NCBI RefSeq assembly: GCF_026385525.1
Contig: NZ_JANIDY010000004.1
Coordinates: forward strand, 1 to 64,000
Source: Bombella pluederhausensis
Lineage (GTDB): Bacteria; Pseudomonadota; Alphaproteobacteria; Acetobacterales; Acetobacteraceae
Direction: 5' to 3'
Length of the DNA stretch: 64,000 bases
Of the stretch, positions 44,752 to 56,110 are shown piece by piece. The translations under genes were made by a program, and so were the position numbers. Below the pieces are notes generated by a model. The model was not told the origin of the DNA, did no database searches, and saw nothing but the letters and a program-made list of their open reading frames with translations. Within the stretch, counting starts at the first letter, position 1. Each line of letters opens with the position of its first letter.

Positions 44752-45954
44752 TCATCCGGCTGGAATTGTCACGACAGCCCCACCGCTATGGCTTGTTGCC
44801 GCAAGGGTGCTGAGCACCTGTACCATGGTGAAAGCCTCCTTGCTCCGGAAATCCGTATCGGAAATCCAGTACCAGCATTTCTTGTAATAAACAGAGACAT
44901 AGCTGCCATCGGGCGCATTCTTGCCGGAATGAATGGCAACTTCGGGGCGGCTCTCAATCCCAACCTGCCCAATGGTTGGCAGGGTCCGGCCAGAACGCAC
45001 ATCCTTTTCTGGCACTTCCATCTCGTAAGAAAGCTGTGTCAGCATGGCAAGCATGGACCGGGTCAGGATGGCAATCTGCCCTTCTTTCTTGGGGTAAGGC
45101 CCGTAAACAATTTCAGCTTCCGCCGCATTGGCATCCAGATGCAGCAGGCGGCGCACCTCACCCTGAATGGCCTGAAGATTACTATCCGCCGTAGCTGTCA
45201 GCACGAGGTAAATATGCTCGCCAGAACTGGCAGATGAACCGGAAGACCCGCCATTCCCTCCATTATTTCCCTGACTGCCACCGCCCCCCTGTTTTCCAGC
45301 CTTCCCCGATGATGAAGACGCATCATCTGTAGCGATCCGCACCGTCATAGCCCCTGCAAGCTGAAGCTGACGAAGATCATGCAGCAACAGATAAAACCGC
45401 ACGGACCCACCACCAAAAGGCCCGACACCTCGCACGTTGGACAGACCATCAATGGACTGGGCCGTCAGCCGCAACAGCGTATCAATCGCCATGCCACCAA
45501 GGCTGAGCGGCATGATCGCTGTAGGGGAAATGGGACGGACCACATTCTCGGCATACTGCTCACCCGTCAGAGGCTGATAAGTGATAGTGGGGTTTTCTGC
45601 CTGAGATAACGTCCCACTACCAAACAGATAGTTGCTCACGGCAGAGGCCGGATATCCATAATAACCGCCAGAGAAACTGCGGGAGAAATTATAACCCGCA
45701 ATCACCTGTGTCGTATCCAGAAAAGCCGGTGGCTCCCCATAGCGCAGCCGCACAATGTTCAGCAGCATTTCCCGCTTCTGCACCTCACCCAGCGCACGGG
45801 AATAGGCAAGCTGGTCATGCTGAAGATGCGCTGGACCAATGGGCTGGCACCCACCCAGAAACAGGAAACCGGCAGAAAGCAGGGCGGTGACCAGATACCG
45901 GCCCCCGTTACCGTACCGCCCTGTCCCACCTAGAGACGGCAGGGAGCGGCCCAA
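44752..45954 (-). CDS. Hypothetical lipoprotein
   Basis: A protein of 400 residues. Signal and lipobox: YLVTALLSAGFLFLGGC with Cys36 as the lipidated residue, followed by QPIG. The middle has a Ser/Gly/Asn-rich linker (SSSSGKAGKQGGGGSQGNNGG and onward). Start TTG, without a clear ribosome-binding site, so the exact start is open. No family recognised. First gene of the lipoprotein-GT-58 aa-EamA operon, so it may work with the glycosyltransferase in the envelope. Confidence 0.75.
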   Translation of the reverse strand: MGRSLPSLGGTGRYGNGGRYLVTALLSAGFLFLGGCQPIGPAHLQHDQLAYSRALGEVQKREMLLNIVRLRYGEPPAFLDTTQVIAGYNFSRSFSGGYYGYPASAVSNYLFGSGTLSQAENPTITYQPLTGEQYAENVVRPISPTAIMPLSLGGMAIDTLLRLTAQSIDGLSNVRGVGPFGGGSVRFYLLLHDLRQLQLAGAMTVRIATDDASSSSGKAGKQGGGGSQGNNGGNGGSSGSSASSGEHIYLVLTATADSNLQAIQGEVRRLLHLDANAAEAEIVYGPYPKKEGQIAILTRSMLAMLTQLSYEMEVPEKDVRSGRTLPTIGQVGIESRPEVAIHSGKNAPDGSYVSVYYKKCWYWISDTDFRSKEAFTMVQVLSTLAATSHSGGAVVTIPAG

Positions 45955-46256
45955 CTTACAGAGCAGGGAGAACAGGCAGGACAGAAGACAGCCCCCAAAA
46001 AAACATCCAGTTGCAGAAGGTCTGAAAAGCTTACCTTAAATGGAAGGCTTCGCCAAAGAGAAACTCCACCTGGCCTTCTTGAAGTATCCGTGAATCTTTT
46101 CCCTTCATCCCCCTTGAAACCATAATTCTCCCTCCCCAGATCGGAAAACGAGGGTACCGCAGGCCCTGCCTGCCCCAGACCTGATAACGTCACAATAGGG
46201 TTTCCTCCCGATGCCTTGAGGGGGTCGTGGGAAGCCGCTGAAAAGGACAGATATCC
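45955..46256. other. Divergent region between the lipoprotein operon and dnaK
   Basis: No gene. It holds the dnaK heat-shock promoter described separately and must hold the promoter of the lipoprotein operon. A GC-rich stretch occurs shortly upstream of dnaK. Confidence 0.55.
46113..46141 (+). promoter_or_regulatory. Sigma-32 (RpoH) type promoter of dnaK
   Basis: CTTGAAA (46113-46119), a 14-nt spacer, then CCCCAGAT (46134-46141). This matches the sigma-32 consensus CTTGAAA / CCCCATNT with one mismatch in the -10 element. It lies 116 bp upstream of the dnaK start, as expected for a heat-shock gene. Confidence 0.8.
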
Positions 46257-48158
46257 ATGGGTAAGATTATTGGTATTGACCTCGGGACGACCAACTCCTG
46301 CGTTTCCGTCCGCGAAGGTAATGAAAACAAGGTCATCGAGAACAGCGAAGGCGCCCGCACCACGCCGTCCGTTGTTGCCTTTACAGATGGCGGTGAGCGT
46401 CTGGTCGGTCAGGCTGCAAAGCGTCAGGCCGTCACCAACCCCACCAACACGCTCTATGCCGTCAAGCGTCTGATCGGTCGCCGTTATGACGATCCGACCG
46501 TTGCCAAGGATCAGAAGACCGTCCCTTACGAAATCGTGAAGGGTGACAATGGTGACGCATGGGTGCGTGCCCGTGACGAGAATTACGCTCCGTCCCAGAT
46601 TTCCGCCTTCGTGCTCGGCAAGATGAAGGAAACGGCTGAGGCCTATCTAGGCGAGAAGGTGACGGAAGCCGTCATCACCGTTCCGGCCTACTTCAATGAC
46701 GCACAGCGTCAGGCCACCCGTGATGCTGGCCGCATTGCTGGTCTGGACGTCAAGCGCATCATCAACGAGCCGACCGCTGCTGCCCTCGCCTACGGGCTTG
46801 AGAAGGGTGATTCCGGCAACGTGGCCGTGTATGACCTTGGTGGTGGTACGTTCGACATTTCCATTCTGGAAATCTCCGATGGCGTGATCGAAGTGAAGTC
46901 CACCAACGGCGACACCTTCCTCGGTGGTGAAGACTTCGACAACAAGCTGATCGACTATCTGGCTGACGAGTTCAAGCGGGAGCAGGGTCTGGACCTGCGC
47001 ACCGACAAGATGGCTCTCCAGCGCCTGAAAGAAGCTGCCGAGAAGGCCAAGATTGAGCTGTCCTCCGCCAAGGAAACAGAAGTCAACCTGCCCTTCATCA
47101 CGGCTGACGCCTCCGGTCCGAAGCATCTGGTCGTCAAGGTGACCCGTGCGAAGCTGGAAAGCCTCGTTGATGACCTCATCAAGCGGTCTCTGGAACCCTG
47201 CCGCAAGGCCCTCAAGGATGCAGACCTGACACCGGCTGACATCAAGGAAGTCATCCTTGTCGGTGGTCAGACCCGTATGCCGAAGGTCGTGGAAAGCGTG
47301 AAGGAGTTCTTCGGTAAGGAACCCGCCCGCAACGTGAACCCGGACGAAGTGGTCGCCATCGGTGCCGCCGTACAGGGTGGTGTGCTTCAGGGTGACGTGA
47401 AGGACGTCCTGCTGCTGGATGTGACCCCGCTGTCCCTCGGTATCGAGACACTGGGTGGCGTCTTCACACGTCTGATTGATCGCAACACGACAATCCCGAC
47501 CAAAAAGAGCCAGACCTTCTCCACAGCCGAAGACAACCAGCCTGCCGTGACCATCAAGGTCTTCCAGGGTGAGCGCGAAATGGCTGCGGACAACAAGCTG
47601 CTCGGTAACTTCGACCTGACAGGCATTGCTCCGGCTCCCCGTGGCGTGCCGCAGATTGAGGTGACCTTCGACATTGACGCCAACGGTATCGTGAACGTCT
47701 CCGCCAAGGACAAGGCCACCGGCAAAGAGCAGAACATCTCCATCAAGAGCGATGGCGGCCTCTCCGATGCTGACATTGATCGCATGGTCAAGGAAGCTGA
47801 AGAAAACGCTACAGCCGACAAGGCCCGCCGTGAGCTGGTTGACCTCCGCAACAGCACGGAAGCCATGATCCATCAGACAGAGAAGACCCTCTCTGAAAAT
47901 GGTGACAAGGTCCCGGCTGCAGACAAGACCGAAGCTGAAGAAGCCATCAAGAAGGCTCGTGAAGCTCTGGAAGGCGACAATGCCGAGACCATCAAGAGCG
48001 CCAGCGAGCATCTGACACAGGTCGCCATGAAGGTTGGTCAGGCCGTCCATCAGGCTGGGGCCTCTGCCGGTGGTGAAGACCATCAGGCCAGCGGCAAGGC
48101 TGACGAAGATGTTGTTGACGCCGAGTTCGAAGACGTTGACGACAAGAAAAAGAAATAA
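46257..48158 (+). CDS. dnaK: Chaperone Hsp70 DnaK
   Basis: A protein of 633 residues: [14 protein letters not shown], the hinge and [26 protein letters not shown], and a C-terminal lid ending in [16 protein letters not shown]. It folds and refolds client proteins with DnaJ and GrpE using ATP. High codon bias indicates strong expression. A hairpin separates it from dnaJ. Confidence 0.98.
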   Translation: MGKIIGIDLGTTNSCVSVREGNENKVIENSEGARTTPSVVAFTDGGERLVGQAAKRQAVTNPTNTLYAVKRLIGRRYDDPTVAKDQKTVPYEIVKGDNGDAWVRARDENYAPSQISAFVLGKMKETAEAYLGEKVTEAVITVPAYFNDAQRQATRDAGRIAGLDVKRIINEPTAAALAYGLEKGDSGNVAVYDLGGGTFDISILEISDGVIEVKSTNGDTFLGGEDFDNKLIDYLADEFKREQGLDLRTDKMALQRLKEAAEKAKIELSSAKETEVNLPFITADASGPKHLVVKVTRAKLESLVDDLIKRSLEPCRKALKDADLTPADIKEVILVGGQTRMPKVVESVKEFFGKEPARNVNPDEVVAIGAAVQGGVLQGDVKDVLLLDVTPLSLGIETLGGVFTRLIDRNTTIPTKKSQTFSTAEDNQPAVTIKVFQGEREMAADNKLLGNFDLTGIAPAPRGVPQIEVTFDIDANGIVNVSAKDKATGKEQNISIKSDGGLSDADIDRMVKEAEENATADKARRELVDLRNSTEAMIHQTEKTLSENGDKVPAADKTEAEEAIKKAREALEGDNAETIKSASEHLTQVAMKVGQAVHQAGASAGGEDHQASGKADEDVVDAEFEDVDDKKKK

Positions 48159-48172
48159 TCGCTGAAAATGAG

Positions 48173-48204
48173 AGGGAGTCCGGCACCCGCATGTCGGGCT
48201 CCCT
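48173..48204 (+). terminator. Hairpin between dnaK and dnaJ
   Basis: A 10-bp stem (48173-48182 with 48195-48204, one G-T pair) with a 12-nt loop and no clear T run. It probably attenuates or stabilises the dnaK mRNA end, consistent with more DnaK than DnaJ. Confidence 0.55.
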
Positions 48205-48336
48205 TCCTGCGGTTGGCGTCTTGCTTCCCCCATCATTGCGGGAAACAGACGCCCTTTTTACATTGAGGGCCCCACCTGCCATTAAAGGCAGGATATACGC
48301 CGCCCGCCTTGTCCGGGTGTCCGCTCTCTTGCGTGA

Positions 48337-49491
<1,155 letters not shown>

Positions 49492-49503
49492 AGGATACCG
49501 GAT

Positions 49504-50256
49504 ATGAGCAGCACCTCTCCCCGCATCGGCATTGCTGGCATCACAGGCCGCCTCGGTCATCTCTGTGCCGAGGAGGCCGGTCCACTTCTGGCTGGTGGCC
49601 TGTCCCGCACAGCAGACCCGGCCCACAATATCGTGACAGACGCTACTGAGCTGGCCAAAAACTGCGATGTCATCATTGATGTCAGCCATGCCAGCCTTGT
49701 CCCTGTTCATGCCAAAGCCTTTGCAGAGGCAGGCTGTGCATGGGTTCTGGGCACCACAGGGCTGGACAGGGCTGCCCAGCAAGCCGTGGAGAATGCTGCC
49801 AGCCGGATCGCTGTTTTACAGGCCGCTAATTTCTCCCCAGCCCTGACGATGCTCCTCTCTCTGGCCCGTCAGCTTGGGGCTGCCCTGCCGGATTATGATG
49901 CTGAGGTCCTAGAGGTCCATCACCGCCAGAAGCTGGATGCACCTTCTGGTACGGCTCTGGCCATTGGCCGGGCCGTTGCGGCGGGCCGGGACGATGAGTT
50001 CGATGCCGTAAAGCGGCTGGACCAGAACGGGAAACGGCCCGATGGTGCCATCGGCTTTGCCTCCCTGCGGGGCGGTCAGGTCGTGGGTGAGCATGACCTG
50101 CGCTTCTTCGCCGCTGATGAGGAAATCTCTCTTTCCCACCGGGCACTGGACCGCCGGGTCTTCGCCCGTGGTGCTCTGAAAGCCGCCCTCTGGCTGGCTG
50201 ACAGCCACCGCAAACCCGGCCTTTACGGGATGCAGGATGTGCTGAACACACCGTAA
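49504..50256 (+). CDS. dapB: 4-hydroxy-tetrahydrodipicolinate reductase
   Basis: A protein of 250 residues. NAD(P)-binding GIAGITGRLGHL; catalytic EVLEVHHRQKLDAPSGTALAIG; FASLRGGQVVGEHDLRFF. Second-last steps of diaminopimelate/lysine synthesis. Located 12 bp after dnaJ, an order known from acetic acid bacteria; it lacks other dap genes here. Confidence 0.96.
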   Translation: MSSTSPRIGIAGITGRLGHLCAEEAGPLLAGGLSRTADPAHNIVTDATELAKNCDVIIDVSHASLVPVHAKAFAEAGCAWVLGTTGLDRAAQQAVENAASRIAVLQAANFSPALTMLLSLARQLGAALPDYDAEVLEVHHRQKLDAPSGTALAIGRAVAAGRDDEFDAVKRLDQNGKRPDGAIGFASLRGGQVVGEHDLRFFAADEEISLSHRALDRRVFARGALKAALWLADSHRKPGLYGMQDVLNTP

Positions 50257-50274
50257 CAGCACCATGACACATCA

Positions 50275-50305
50275 CAGGGAGGCAGGCCTGTTCCATGCCT
50301 CCCTG
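50275..50305 (+). terminator. Hairpin downstream of dapB
   Basis: A perfect 10-bp stem CAGGGAGGCA/TGCCTCCCTG with an 11-nt loop, 18 bp after the dapB stop. No clear T run follows, so it may be a weak terminator or a processing site. Confidence 0.55.
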
Positions 50306-50418
50306 TACCCTGCCTGATGTCAGCTTGCTCTTGACCTCAAGGGTATTTTCAGTCAAGCGATAGAACTCTTATTCCTGTCACTTGTGCCTTTCGGGGGGCA
50401 GGGGCAGCCTCTTTTCAC

Positions 50419-50446
50419 CACTCATTCCCTGCGAGGTCCCTGAGTG
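50419..50446 (+). promoter_or_regulatory. Possible start-codon-sequestering hairpin of metK
   Basis: CACTCA at 50419-50424 is complementary to TGAGTG at 50441-50446, which contains the GTG start codon of metK. The 16-nt loop contains the likely ribosome-binding site GAGGT. This could block translation initiation. I do not recognise a known SAM riboswitch in the leader. Confidence 0.4.
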
Positions 50447-51628
50447 CGCAATCACGGCGATTTTCTTTTTACTTCTGAATCCGTTTCCGAAGGTCATCCC
50501 GACAAGGTGGCAGACCGTATCTCCGATACCGTCCTTGATGCCTATCTTGAAGCCGACCCAGAAGCCCGTGTAGCCTGTGAAACGCTGGTTACCACCAACC
50601 GGGTCATCCTTGCCGGTGAAGTCCGTGGCCCCAAGGCCGTGGAAGACACCCTGATTGACCGTGCCCGTCAGGCCATCAAAGACATTGGCTACGATCAGGA
50701 AGGTTTCTCCTGGAAGCACGCTGACATCACTTCCTTCCTCCATGCTCAGTCCGCCGACATCGCTGTCGGTGTGGACAGCGCAGGCGACAAGGACGAAGGT
50801 GCGGGCGATCAGGGCATCATGTTCGGTTTCGCTACACGTGAAACGGAGGAGCTGATGCCCGCTCCGCTCTTTTATGCCCAGAGCATCCTTGAGCGCATCC
50901 GGGACTACCGCAAGCAGGGTGATGCCCGTGGCGTTGGCCTGCTGCCTGATGCCAAGAGTCAGGTGACGCTGCGCTATGTGGATGGCAAACCTGTCGGTGC
51001 CACGTCCGTGGTTGTTTCTACGCAGCATGTCGAAGGGATGCGTCAGAACACCATCCGTGAGATGGTGCGTGAAACCGTTCGTGAGGTCCTGCCGGAAGGC
51101 TGGATGTGCCCGGAACATGAATTCTACGTCAACCCGACCGGCAACTTCGTCATTGGCGGGCCGGATGGTGATGCCGGTCTGACAGGCCGCAAGATCATTG
51201 TGGACACCTATGGCGGTGCTGCCCCTCACGGTGGTGGTGCTTTCTCCGGTAAGGACCCGACCAAGGTGGACCGTTCCGCTGCCTATGCCGCCCGCTACCT
51301 CGCCAAGAATGTGGTCGCCGCCGGTCTGGCGGACCGCTGCACCATCCAGCTCAGCTACGCCATCGGTGTTTCCCGTCCGCTCTCCGTCTATGTTGATCTG
51401 GACGGCTCTGGCAAGGATGTGGATGAAGTCCGCCTCGGCTCTCTGCTGAACGAGATCGTGGACCTCTCCCCCCGTGGCATCCGTGAACGCCTGCGTCTGA
51501 ACCGCCCCATCTACGCCAAGACGGCGGCTTATGGTCACTTTGGCCGTATCCCAGACCCGGCTCTGGACAACTTCACATGGGAGAACACAGACTTGGCCGA
51601 GCAGCTCAAGAGCGCTCTCAACCGCTGA
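50444..51628 (+). CDS. metK: S-adenosylmethionine synthase
   Basis: A protein of 394 residues: [19 protein letters not shown] at the start, [20 protein letters not shown]-type central region, and [22 protein letters not shown]. It makes S-adenosylmethionine from methionine and ATP. GTG start, with GAGG 6 nt upstream. Strong codon bias. A terminator follows. Confidence 0.97.
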   Translation: MRNHGDFLFTSESVSEGHPDKVADRISDTVLDAYLEADPEARVACETLVTTNRVILAGEVRGPKAVEDTLIDRARQAIKDIGYDQEGFSWKHADITSFLHAQSADIAVGVDSAGDKDEGAGDQGIMFGFATRETEELMPAPLFYAQSILERIRDYRKQGDARGVGLLPDAKSQVTLRYVDGKPVGATSVVVSTQHVEGMRQNTIREMVRETVREVLPEGWMCPEHEFYVNPTGNFVIGGPDGDAGLTGRKIIVDTYGGAAPHGGGAFSGKDPTKVDRSAAYAARYLAKNVVAAGLADRCTIQLSYAIGVSRPLSVYVDLDGSGKDVDEVRLGSLLNEIVDLSPRGIRERLRLNRPIYAKTAAYGHFGRIPDPALDNFTWENTDLAEQLKSALNR

Positions 51629-51674
51629 TCTCTCCTTTTGGGGGGCGTGAAAACACCCTCCAGCTTTCAGGCCC

Positions 51675-51715
51675 CTTCCCTGCCCGCATGATATGCGCCA
51701 AGGGCGGGGCTTTTT
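51675..51715 (+). terminator. Terminator of metK
   Basis: An 8-bp stem CCCTGCCC/GGGCGGGG with an inner GCAT/ATGC, followed by CTTTTT. It lies before the trmB start and decides that trmB begins after it. Confidence 0.85.
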
Positions 51716-51729
51716 GCCATTTTCAGACT

Positions 51730-52437
51730 GTGTACCGACCGTTGCTTGACGACCTCAAACCCCAGCCCGAACGTCTCTATGGCCGCCAGCGTGGCCATCC
51801 TCTCCGCCCCCGCCAGCAGCGCCTGCTGGATGAAGCTTTGCCCCGTGTGCATTTCCGCAACATGGCAGAACCGCTGAAAGGCTTTGGCAAGCCCGTCTCC
51901 CAGCTCTTTCTGGAAATCGGCTTTGGCGGTGGGGAACATGCATTCGATCAGGCCGCCCAGAACCCGGATACTGGCTATATCGCCTCAGAAGTGTTCGATA
52001 ACGGCGTCTGCTCCCTGCTCTCCCGCATCATCCCGGAAGGTGAGGAAGCCATCGCTCCCGGCCCGGACAATCTGCGCCTCTGGGCAGAAGATGGCCGCCA
52101 GCTTCTGAAGGGCCTGCCCGATGGCTGTCTGGACCGTGCCTATCTGATGTTCCCGGACCCGTGGCCCAAAGCCCGCCATACCAAACGGCGCTTCATCCAT
52201 CCGGAAAACATCAGGCAGATGGCCCGCCTCCTGAAGCCCGGGGCGCACTGGCGTGTCGCCAGTGACCATCCCGTCTATCAGGAATGGGTCACAGAAGTGA
52301 TGGGCCAGCAGGACCTTTTCGAAGCCCCCGCCCCCGCATTGGAACGGCCTGAAGGCTGGTCCCCCACCCGCTACGAGGCTAAGGCCTTCCGTGAAGGACG
52401 GCAGCCTTTTTACTGGACCTTCACACGGAAAGGGTGA
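51730..52437 (+). CDS. trmB: tRNA (guanine-N7-)-methyltransferase
   Basis: About 235 residues from the GTG at 51730: LYGRQRGHPLRPRQQRLLDE at the N-terminus, SAM motif LFLEIGFGGGEHAFDQA, and the catalytic MFPDPWPKARHTKRRF. Modifies G46 of tRNAs. The frame is open from 51577, but the metK terminator lies between, so a non-ATG start (GTG 51730, or TTG 51742) is most likely; neither has a clear ribosome-binding site. Confidence 0.88.
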   Translation: MYRPLLDDLKPQPERLYGRQRGHPLRPRQQRLLDEALPRVHFRNMAEPLKGFGKPVSQLFLEIGFGGGEHAFDQAAQNPDTGYIASEVFDNGVCSLLSRIIPEGEEAIAPGPDNLRLWAEDGRQLLKGLPDGCLDRAYLMFPDPWPKARHTKRRFIHPENIRQMARLLKPGAHWRVASDHPVYQEWVTEVMGQQDLFEAPAPALERPEGWSPTRYEAKAFREGRQPFYWTFTRKG

Positions 52438-52489
52438 GATACCTCCCCCCGTACAGCTTCATGTTTCAGGTAGCCCGCAGGAGTACGCC

Positions 52490-54139
52490 ATGACACAGCC
52501 ACAGAGCGATAACACCGCCATTGAACGGGAAGAAATGGCCTTTGATGTTGTCATCGTGGGTGGGGGGCCTGCGGGTCTGACCGCTGCCATCCGGCTGCGC
52601 CAGAAAAATCCGGACCTCTCCGTCTGCCTGTTGGAAAAAGGCAGTGAAGTCGGTGCCCATATCGTTTCCGGGGCCGTGCTGGAACCCACAACACTGGCCG
52701 AACTCTTTCCAGACTGGAAAGAGCGAGGTGCCCCGCTGGACACACCCGTCAGCAGTGAAAAACTGCTCTTTCTGACCGAAAAAGCAGCGCTCCCCGTCCC
52801 GGCCCTGCATCTTCTCATGCCGCAGATGGATAACCGGGGGAATTACGTCATTTCTCTCGGAGCCCTCTGCCGCTGGCTGGGCGAACAGGCCGAAGCTCTG
52901 GGCGTGGAAATCTATCCCGGTTTCGCCGGGGCAGACCTGTTCATGGAAGATGGCAAAGTCTGCGGTGTCATCACGGGTGACATGGGCGTGAACCGCAAAG
53001 GCGAGGAAAAGCCGGATTACATGCCGGGCATGATCCTGCGGGCAAAACAAACCATTCTGGCCGAAGGTGCACGAGGCTCCCTGAGCAAAAAGGCCATGGC
53101 AGCTTTTGACCTCCGCAAGGATGCCGACCCACAGACATTCGGCCTTGGCATCAAGGAAGTCTGGGAAATCCCGGCAGAGAAGCACCGCCCCGGTTTCGTG
53201 CAGCACAGCTTCGGCTGGCCGCTGGATACACAGACCTATGGCGGGGCCTTCCTCTATCATTTCGGGAAGAATCTCGTTTCCTATGGGTTCATTACCGCTC
53301 TGGATTACCGCAATCCATGGCTGTCCCCTTTTGAGGAAATGCAGCGCACCAAGCAGCACCCGGCCTTCCGGGAGCATTTTGAAGGCGGACGCCGCATCAT
53401 TTACGGGGCACGGGCCATCTCCGAAGGCGGCGTGCAGTCCCTGCCTCACCCGGTTTTCCCCGGTGGTGTGCTGACAGGCGATTGCGCCGGCTTCCTCAAC
53501 ATGCCCAAGATTAAGGGCATCCATACCTCCATGAAGTCCGGCATCATCGCTGCCGAGGCCGTGATGGAAGCCATCCAGAATGAGCAGCATGAAGCCCGTT
53601 CCTACATGGAACGACTCAAAAGCTCATGGCTGTGGAAAGAGCTGCACGCTGCCCGCAATATCCGTCCGGCCTTCTCGCATTGGGGGATGCTGGGCGGTGC
53701 CCTCTATAGCGGGATCGACAGCATGATCTTCCGTGGTCAGGCACCGTGGACACTGCGTCACCGCCATGCTGACAACCAGACCCTGCTCCCTGCCGATAAA
53801 GCCCCGAAGATCAACTACCCCAAGGCCGATGGCAAACTGACCTTCAACCGGGCCGAGTCCGTCTTCCTCAGCAATCTCAGCCATGATGAAGATCAGCCTG
53901 TGCATCTGAAAGTGCAGGACATGGCCACATGGAAGGCCACAAACCTTGACCGCTTTGCCGCACCGGAGAGCCGCTACTGCCCGGCCGGTGTCTATGAAAC
54001 CAGCGAGACGGATGAGCTGGTCATCAATGCGCAGAACTGCGTGCATTGCAAAAGCTGCGACATCAAGGACCCGGAACAGAACATCAACTGGTGTACACCA
54101 GAAGGCAGTAGCGGGCCGAACTATCCTTCCGGGATGTGA
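52490..54139 (+). CDS. Electron-transfer flavoprotein-ubiquinone oxidoreductase
   Basis: A protein of 549 residues: FAD dinucleotide-fold DVVIVGGGPAGLTAAIRLRQ, then GVQSLPHPVFPGGVLTGDCAGFLN, and the C-terminal 4Fe-4S block (CPAGVYE...NCVHCKSCDIKDP...INWCTPEG). Passes electrons from ETF to ubiquinone at the membrane. AGGAG precedes the ATG; the longer frame from 52391 overlaps trmB and is not needed. The ETF subunits follow directly. Confidence 0.95.
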   Translation: MTQPQSDNTAIEREEMAFDVVIVGGGPAGLTAAIRLRQKNPDLSVCLLEKGSEVGAHIVSGAVLEPTTLAELFPDWKERGAPLDTPVSSEKLLFLTEKAALPVPALHLLMPQMDNRGNYVISLGALCRWLGEQAEALGVEIYPGFAGADLFMEDGKVCGVITGDMGVNRKGEEKPDYMPGMILRAKQTILAEGARGSLSKKAMAAFDLRKDADPQTFGLGIKEVWEIPAEKHRPGFVQHSFGWPLDTQTYGGAFLYHFGKNLVSYGFITALDYRNPWLSPFEEMQRTKQHPAFREHFEGGRRIIYGARAISEGGVQSLPHPVFPGGVLTGDCAGFLNMPKIKGIHTSMKSGIIAAEAVMEAIQNEQHEARSYMERLKSSWLWKELHAARNIRPAFSHWGMLGGALYSGIDSMIFRGQAPWTLRHRHADNQTLLPADKAPKINYPKADGKLTFNRAESVFLSNLSHDEDQPVHLKVQDMATWKATNLDRFAAPESRYCPAGVYETSETDELVINAQNCVHCKSCDIKDPEQNINWCTPEGSSGPNYPSGM

Positions 54140-54208
54140 CTTTTAGGATAAAAGCGGATAGTCTGACTCCAGTTTTACTTTGAGCCGCGACAGCAACAAA
54201 GGATGACC

Positions 54209-54958
54209 ATGAAGGTTCTTGTCCCCGTCAAAAGGGTTGTTGATTACAACATCAAGCCGCGTGTCGCGGCTGATGGTAGTGGTGTCGAAACGCAGGGCGT
54301 GAAAATGTCCATGAATCCGTTCGACGAAATTGCACTGGAAGAAGCTCTGCGCCTGCGTGAAAAAGGTCAGGCTGACGAGGTGGTTGCTGTCTCCATCGGT
54401 CCGCAGGTGGCTCAGGACGTGCTGCGTACGGCCATGGCCATGGGCGCAGACCGTGCCATCCTCATCCAGACGGATGCCGAGATTGAGCCCCGTGTCGTCT
54501 CCAGCCTTCTCAAGGCGGTTGTGGAGAAAGAACAGCCGGGTCTTGTCTCCATGGGCAAACAGGCCATTGATGATGACATGAACGCCACCGGCCAGATGCT
54601 GGCGGCCCGTCTGGGCTGGCCGCAGGGAACCTTCGCCAGCAAGGTGGAGATTGCCGATGGCAAGGTCGAGGTCGCCCGTGAGGTCGATGGCGGGACAGAA
54701 ACCGTCTCCCTCACCCTACCTGCCGTCATCACGGCGGACCTGCGCCTGAATGAGCCACGCTACGCCTCCCTGCCCAACATCATGAAGGCCCGCAAGAAGC
54801 CGCTGGAGACGATTGAAGCCGCCTCCCTCGGCGTGGACCTGACACCCCGCCTGAAGATCGTCAGCGTTGCTGAACCGCCGGAACGCAAGGCCGGTGTCAT
54901 TGTGGAAACAGTGGATGAGCTGGTCGAGAAGCTCAAGACAGAAGCGAAGGTGATCTGA
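54209..54958 (+). CDS. etfB: Electron-transfer flavoprotein beta subunit
   Basis: A protein of 249 residues: [37 protein letters not shown]-like [22 protein letters not shown] and the signature [19 protein letters not shown]. It binds AMP and, with EtfA, FAD; accepts electrons from acyl-CoA and similar dehydrogenases. AAAGGA is at 7 nt from this ATG and adjacent to one two codons earlier. Confidence 0.96.
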   Translation: MKVLVPVKRVVDYNIKPRVAADGSGVETQGVKMSMNPFDEIALEEALRLREKGQADEVVAVSIGPQVAQDVLRTAMAMGADRAILIQTDAEIEPRVVSSLLKAVVEKEQPGLVSMGKQAIDDDMNATGQMLAARLGWPQGTFASKVEIADGKVEVAREVDGGTETVSLTLPAVITADLRLNEPRYASLPNIMKARKKPLETIEAASLGVDLTPRLKIVSVAEPPERKAGVIVETVDELVEKLKTEAKVI

Positions 54959-55872
54959 TGACCGCACTTGTTCTGATCGAAATCGAGAACGGCAAAGTCC
55001 GTCAGGCTTCCCGTTCTGCCATTGCTGCGGCCTCCCGCTTTGGTGAGGTTGATGCCCTGCTTCTGGGTGAAGCCGGTGCCGAAGCCGCCAGTAAATTGGC
55101 TGGCATCCGCAAAGTGCTGCATGTCCCGGCCCTGAAGCACGCTCTGGCCGAACCTGCTGCTGCCCTGCTGGCTGGTCTGGCTGGCTCCTACAGCCATGTC
55201 CTGTCTGCTGCCTCCTCCAGCGGCAAGAATATCCTGCCCCGTCTGGCTGGCCTGCTGGATGCACAGCCGATCTCTGACGTGATCGCCATTCAGGATGAGT
55301 CCACCTTCGTGCGGCCCATCTATGCGGGCAACGCTCTGGCGACCGTGCAGTCCAGCGACAGCGTCAAGATCATGACCATCCGCTCCTCCAGCTTCGACCC
55401 CGTGGCTGAAGACGGCGGCAGTGCCCCGGTCGAGGTTCTGGATGCTCCCGCAGAGGATGGGAAAAGCAGCTTCATAAGGCTGGATCAGAGCCAGTCTGAC
55501 CGGCCTGAGCTGGAAGTGGCCCGTGTGGTCATCTCCGGTGGTAAGGGCCTTAAAGATGCCAGCAACTTCCATACCCTTCTGGAACCAGTGGCTGACAAGC
55601 TGGGCGCAGCCATCGGGGCTTCCCGTGCGGCTGTAGATTCCGGCTTTGCCCCGAACGAGATGCAGGTGGGTCAGACCGGCAAAGTCGTGGCGCCTGAACT
55701 CTACATTGCCACGGGTCTCTCCGGGGCCATCCAGCATCTCGCCGGGATGAAGGACAGCCGTGTGATCGTGGCCATCAACATCGACCCTGAAGCCCCCATC
55801 TTTAAGGTGGCGGATTACGGCATGGTGGGGGATCTCTTTGAGATTCTCCCGGCTCTGGCAAAAGCCCTCTGA
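54958..55872 (+). CDS. etfA: Electron-transfer flavoprotein alpha subunit
   Basis: A protein of 304 residues with N-terminal EtfA domain and the FAD-binding C-terminal domain: [46 protein letters not shown]. Start overlaps the etfB stop by one base (TGATG). Partner of EtfB and electron donor to ETF-QO encoded upstream. Confidence 0.97.
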   Translation: MTALVLIEIENGKVRQASRSAIAAASRFGEVDALLLGEAGAEAASKLAGIRKVLHVPALKHALAEPAAALLAGLAGSYSHVLSAASSSGKNILPRLAGLLDAQPISDVIAIQDESTFVRPIYAGNALATVQSSDSVKIMTIRSSSFDPVAEDGGSAPVEVLDAPAEDGKSSFIRLDQSQSDRPELEVARVVISGGKGLKDASNFHTLLEPVADKLGAAIGASRAAVDSGFAPNEMQVGQTGKVVAPELYIATGLSGAIQHLAGMKDSRVIVAINIDPEAPIFKVADYGMVGDLFEILPALAKAL

Positions 55873-55890
55873 CAGCCTGCCGCTTTACGC

Positions 55891-55926
55891 AAAAGCCCGC
55901 TTCCCAGAACAGGGAGCGGGTTTTTG
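55891..55926 (+). terminator. Terminator of the etfBA genes
   Basis: Stem CCCGCTTCCC/GGGAGCGGG with one unpaired T and a run of five T, 20 bp after the etfA stop. Confidence 0.85.
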
Positions 55927-56033
55927 CATATCTGGACCCTCTACCCGTAAGCAAAGCTTCATTTTTCTGTAAAAACAGGCCGATTGCCCCTTGCGCCTTT
56001 CCCTGAGGAAGGGTAGGAATGGCCCCAGAAAGT

Positions 56034-56110
56034 CGGAGTGTAGCTCAGCCTGGTAGAGCACTGTGTTCGGGACGCAGGGGCCGGAGGTTCGAATCCTCTC
56101 ACTCCGACCA
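56034..56110 (+). tRNA. tRNA-Pro (anticodon CGG)
   Basis: Acceptor CGGAGTG/CACTCCG, anticodon stem CTGTG/CGCAG with loop TTCGGGA (anticodon CGG, 56068-56070, reading CCG), T-arm GGAGG/CCTCT-type with TTCGAAT, discriminator A, encoded CCA. Confidence 0.96.
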
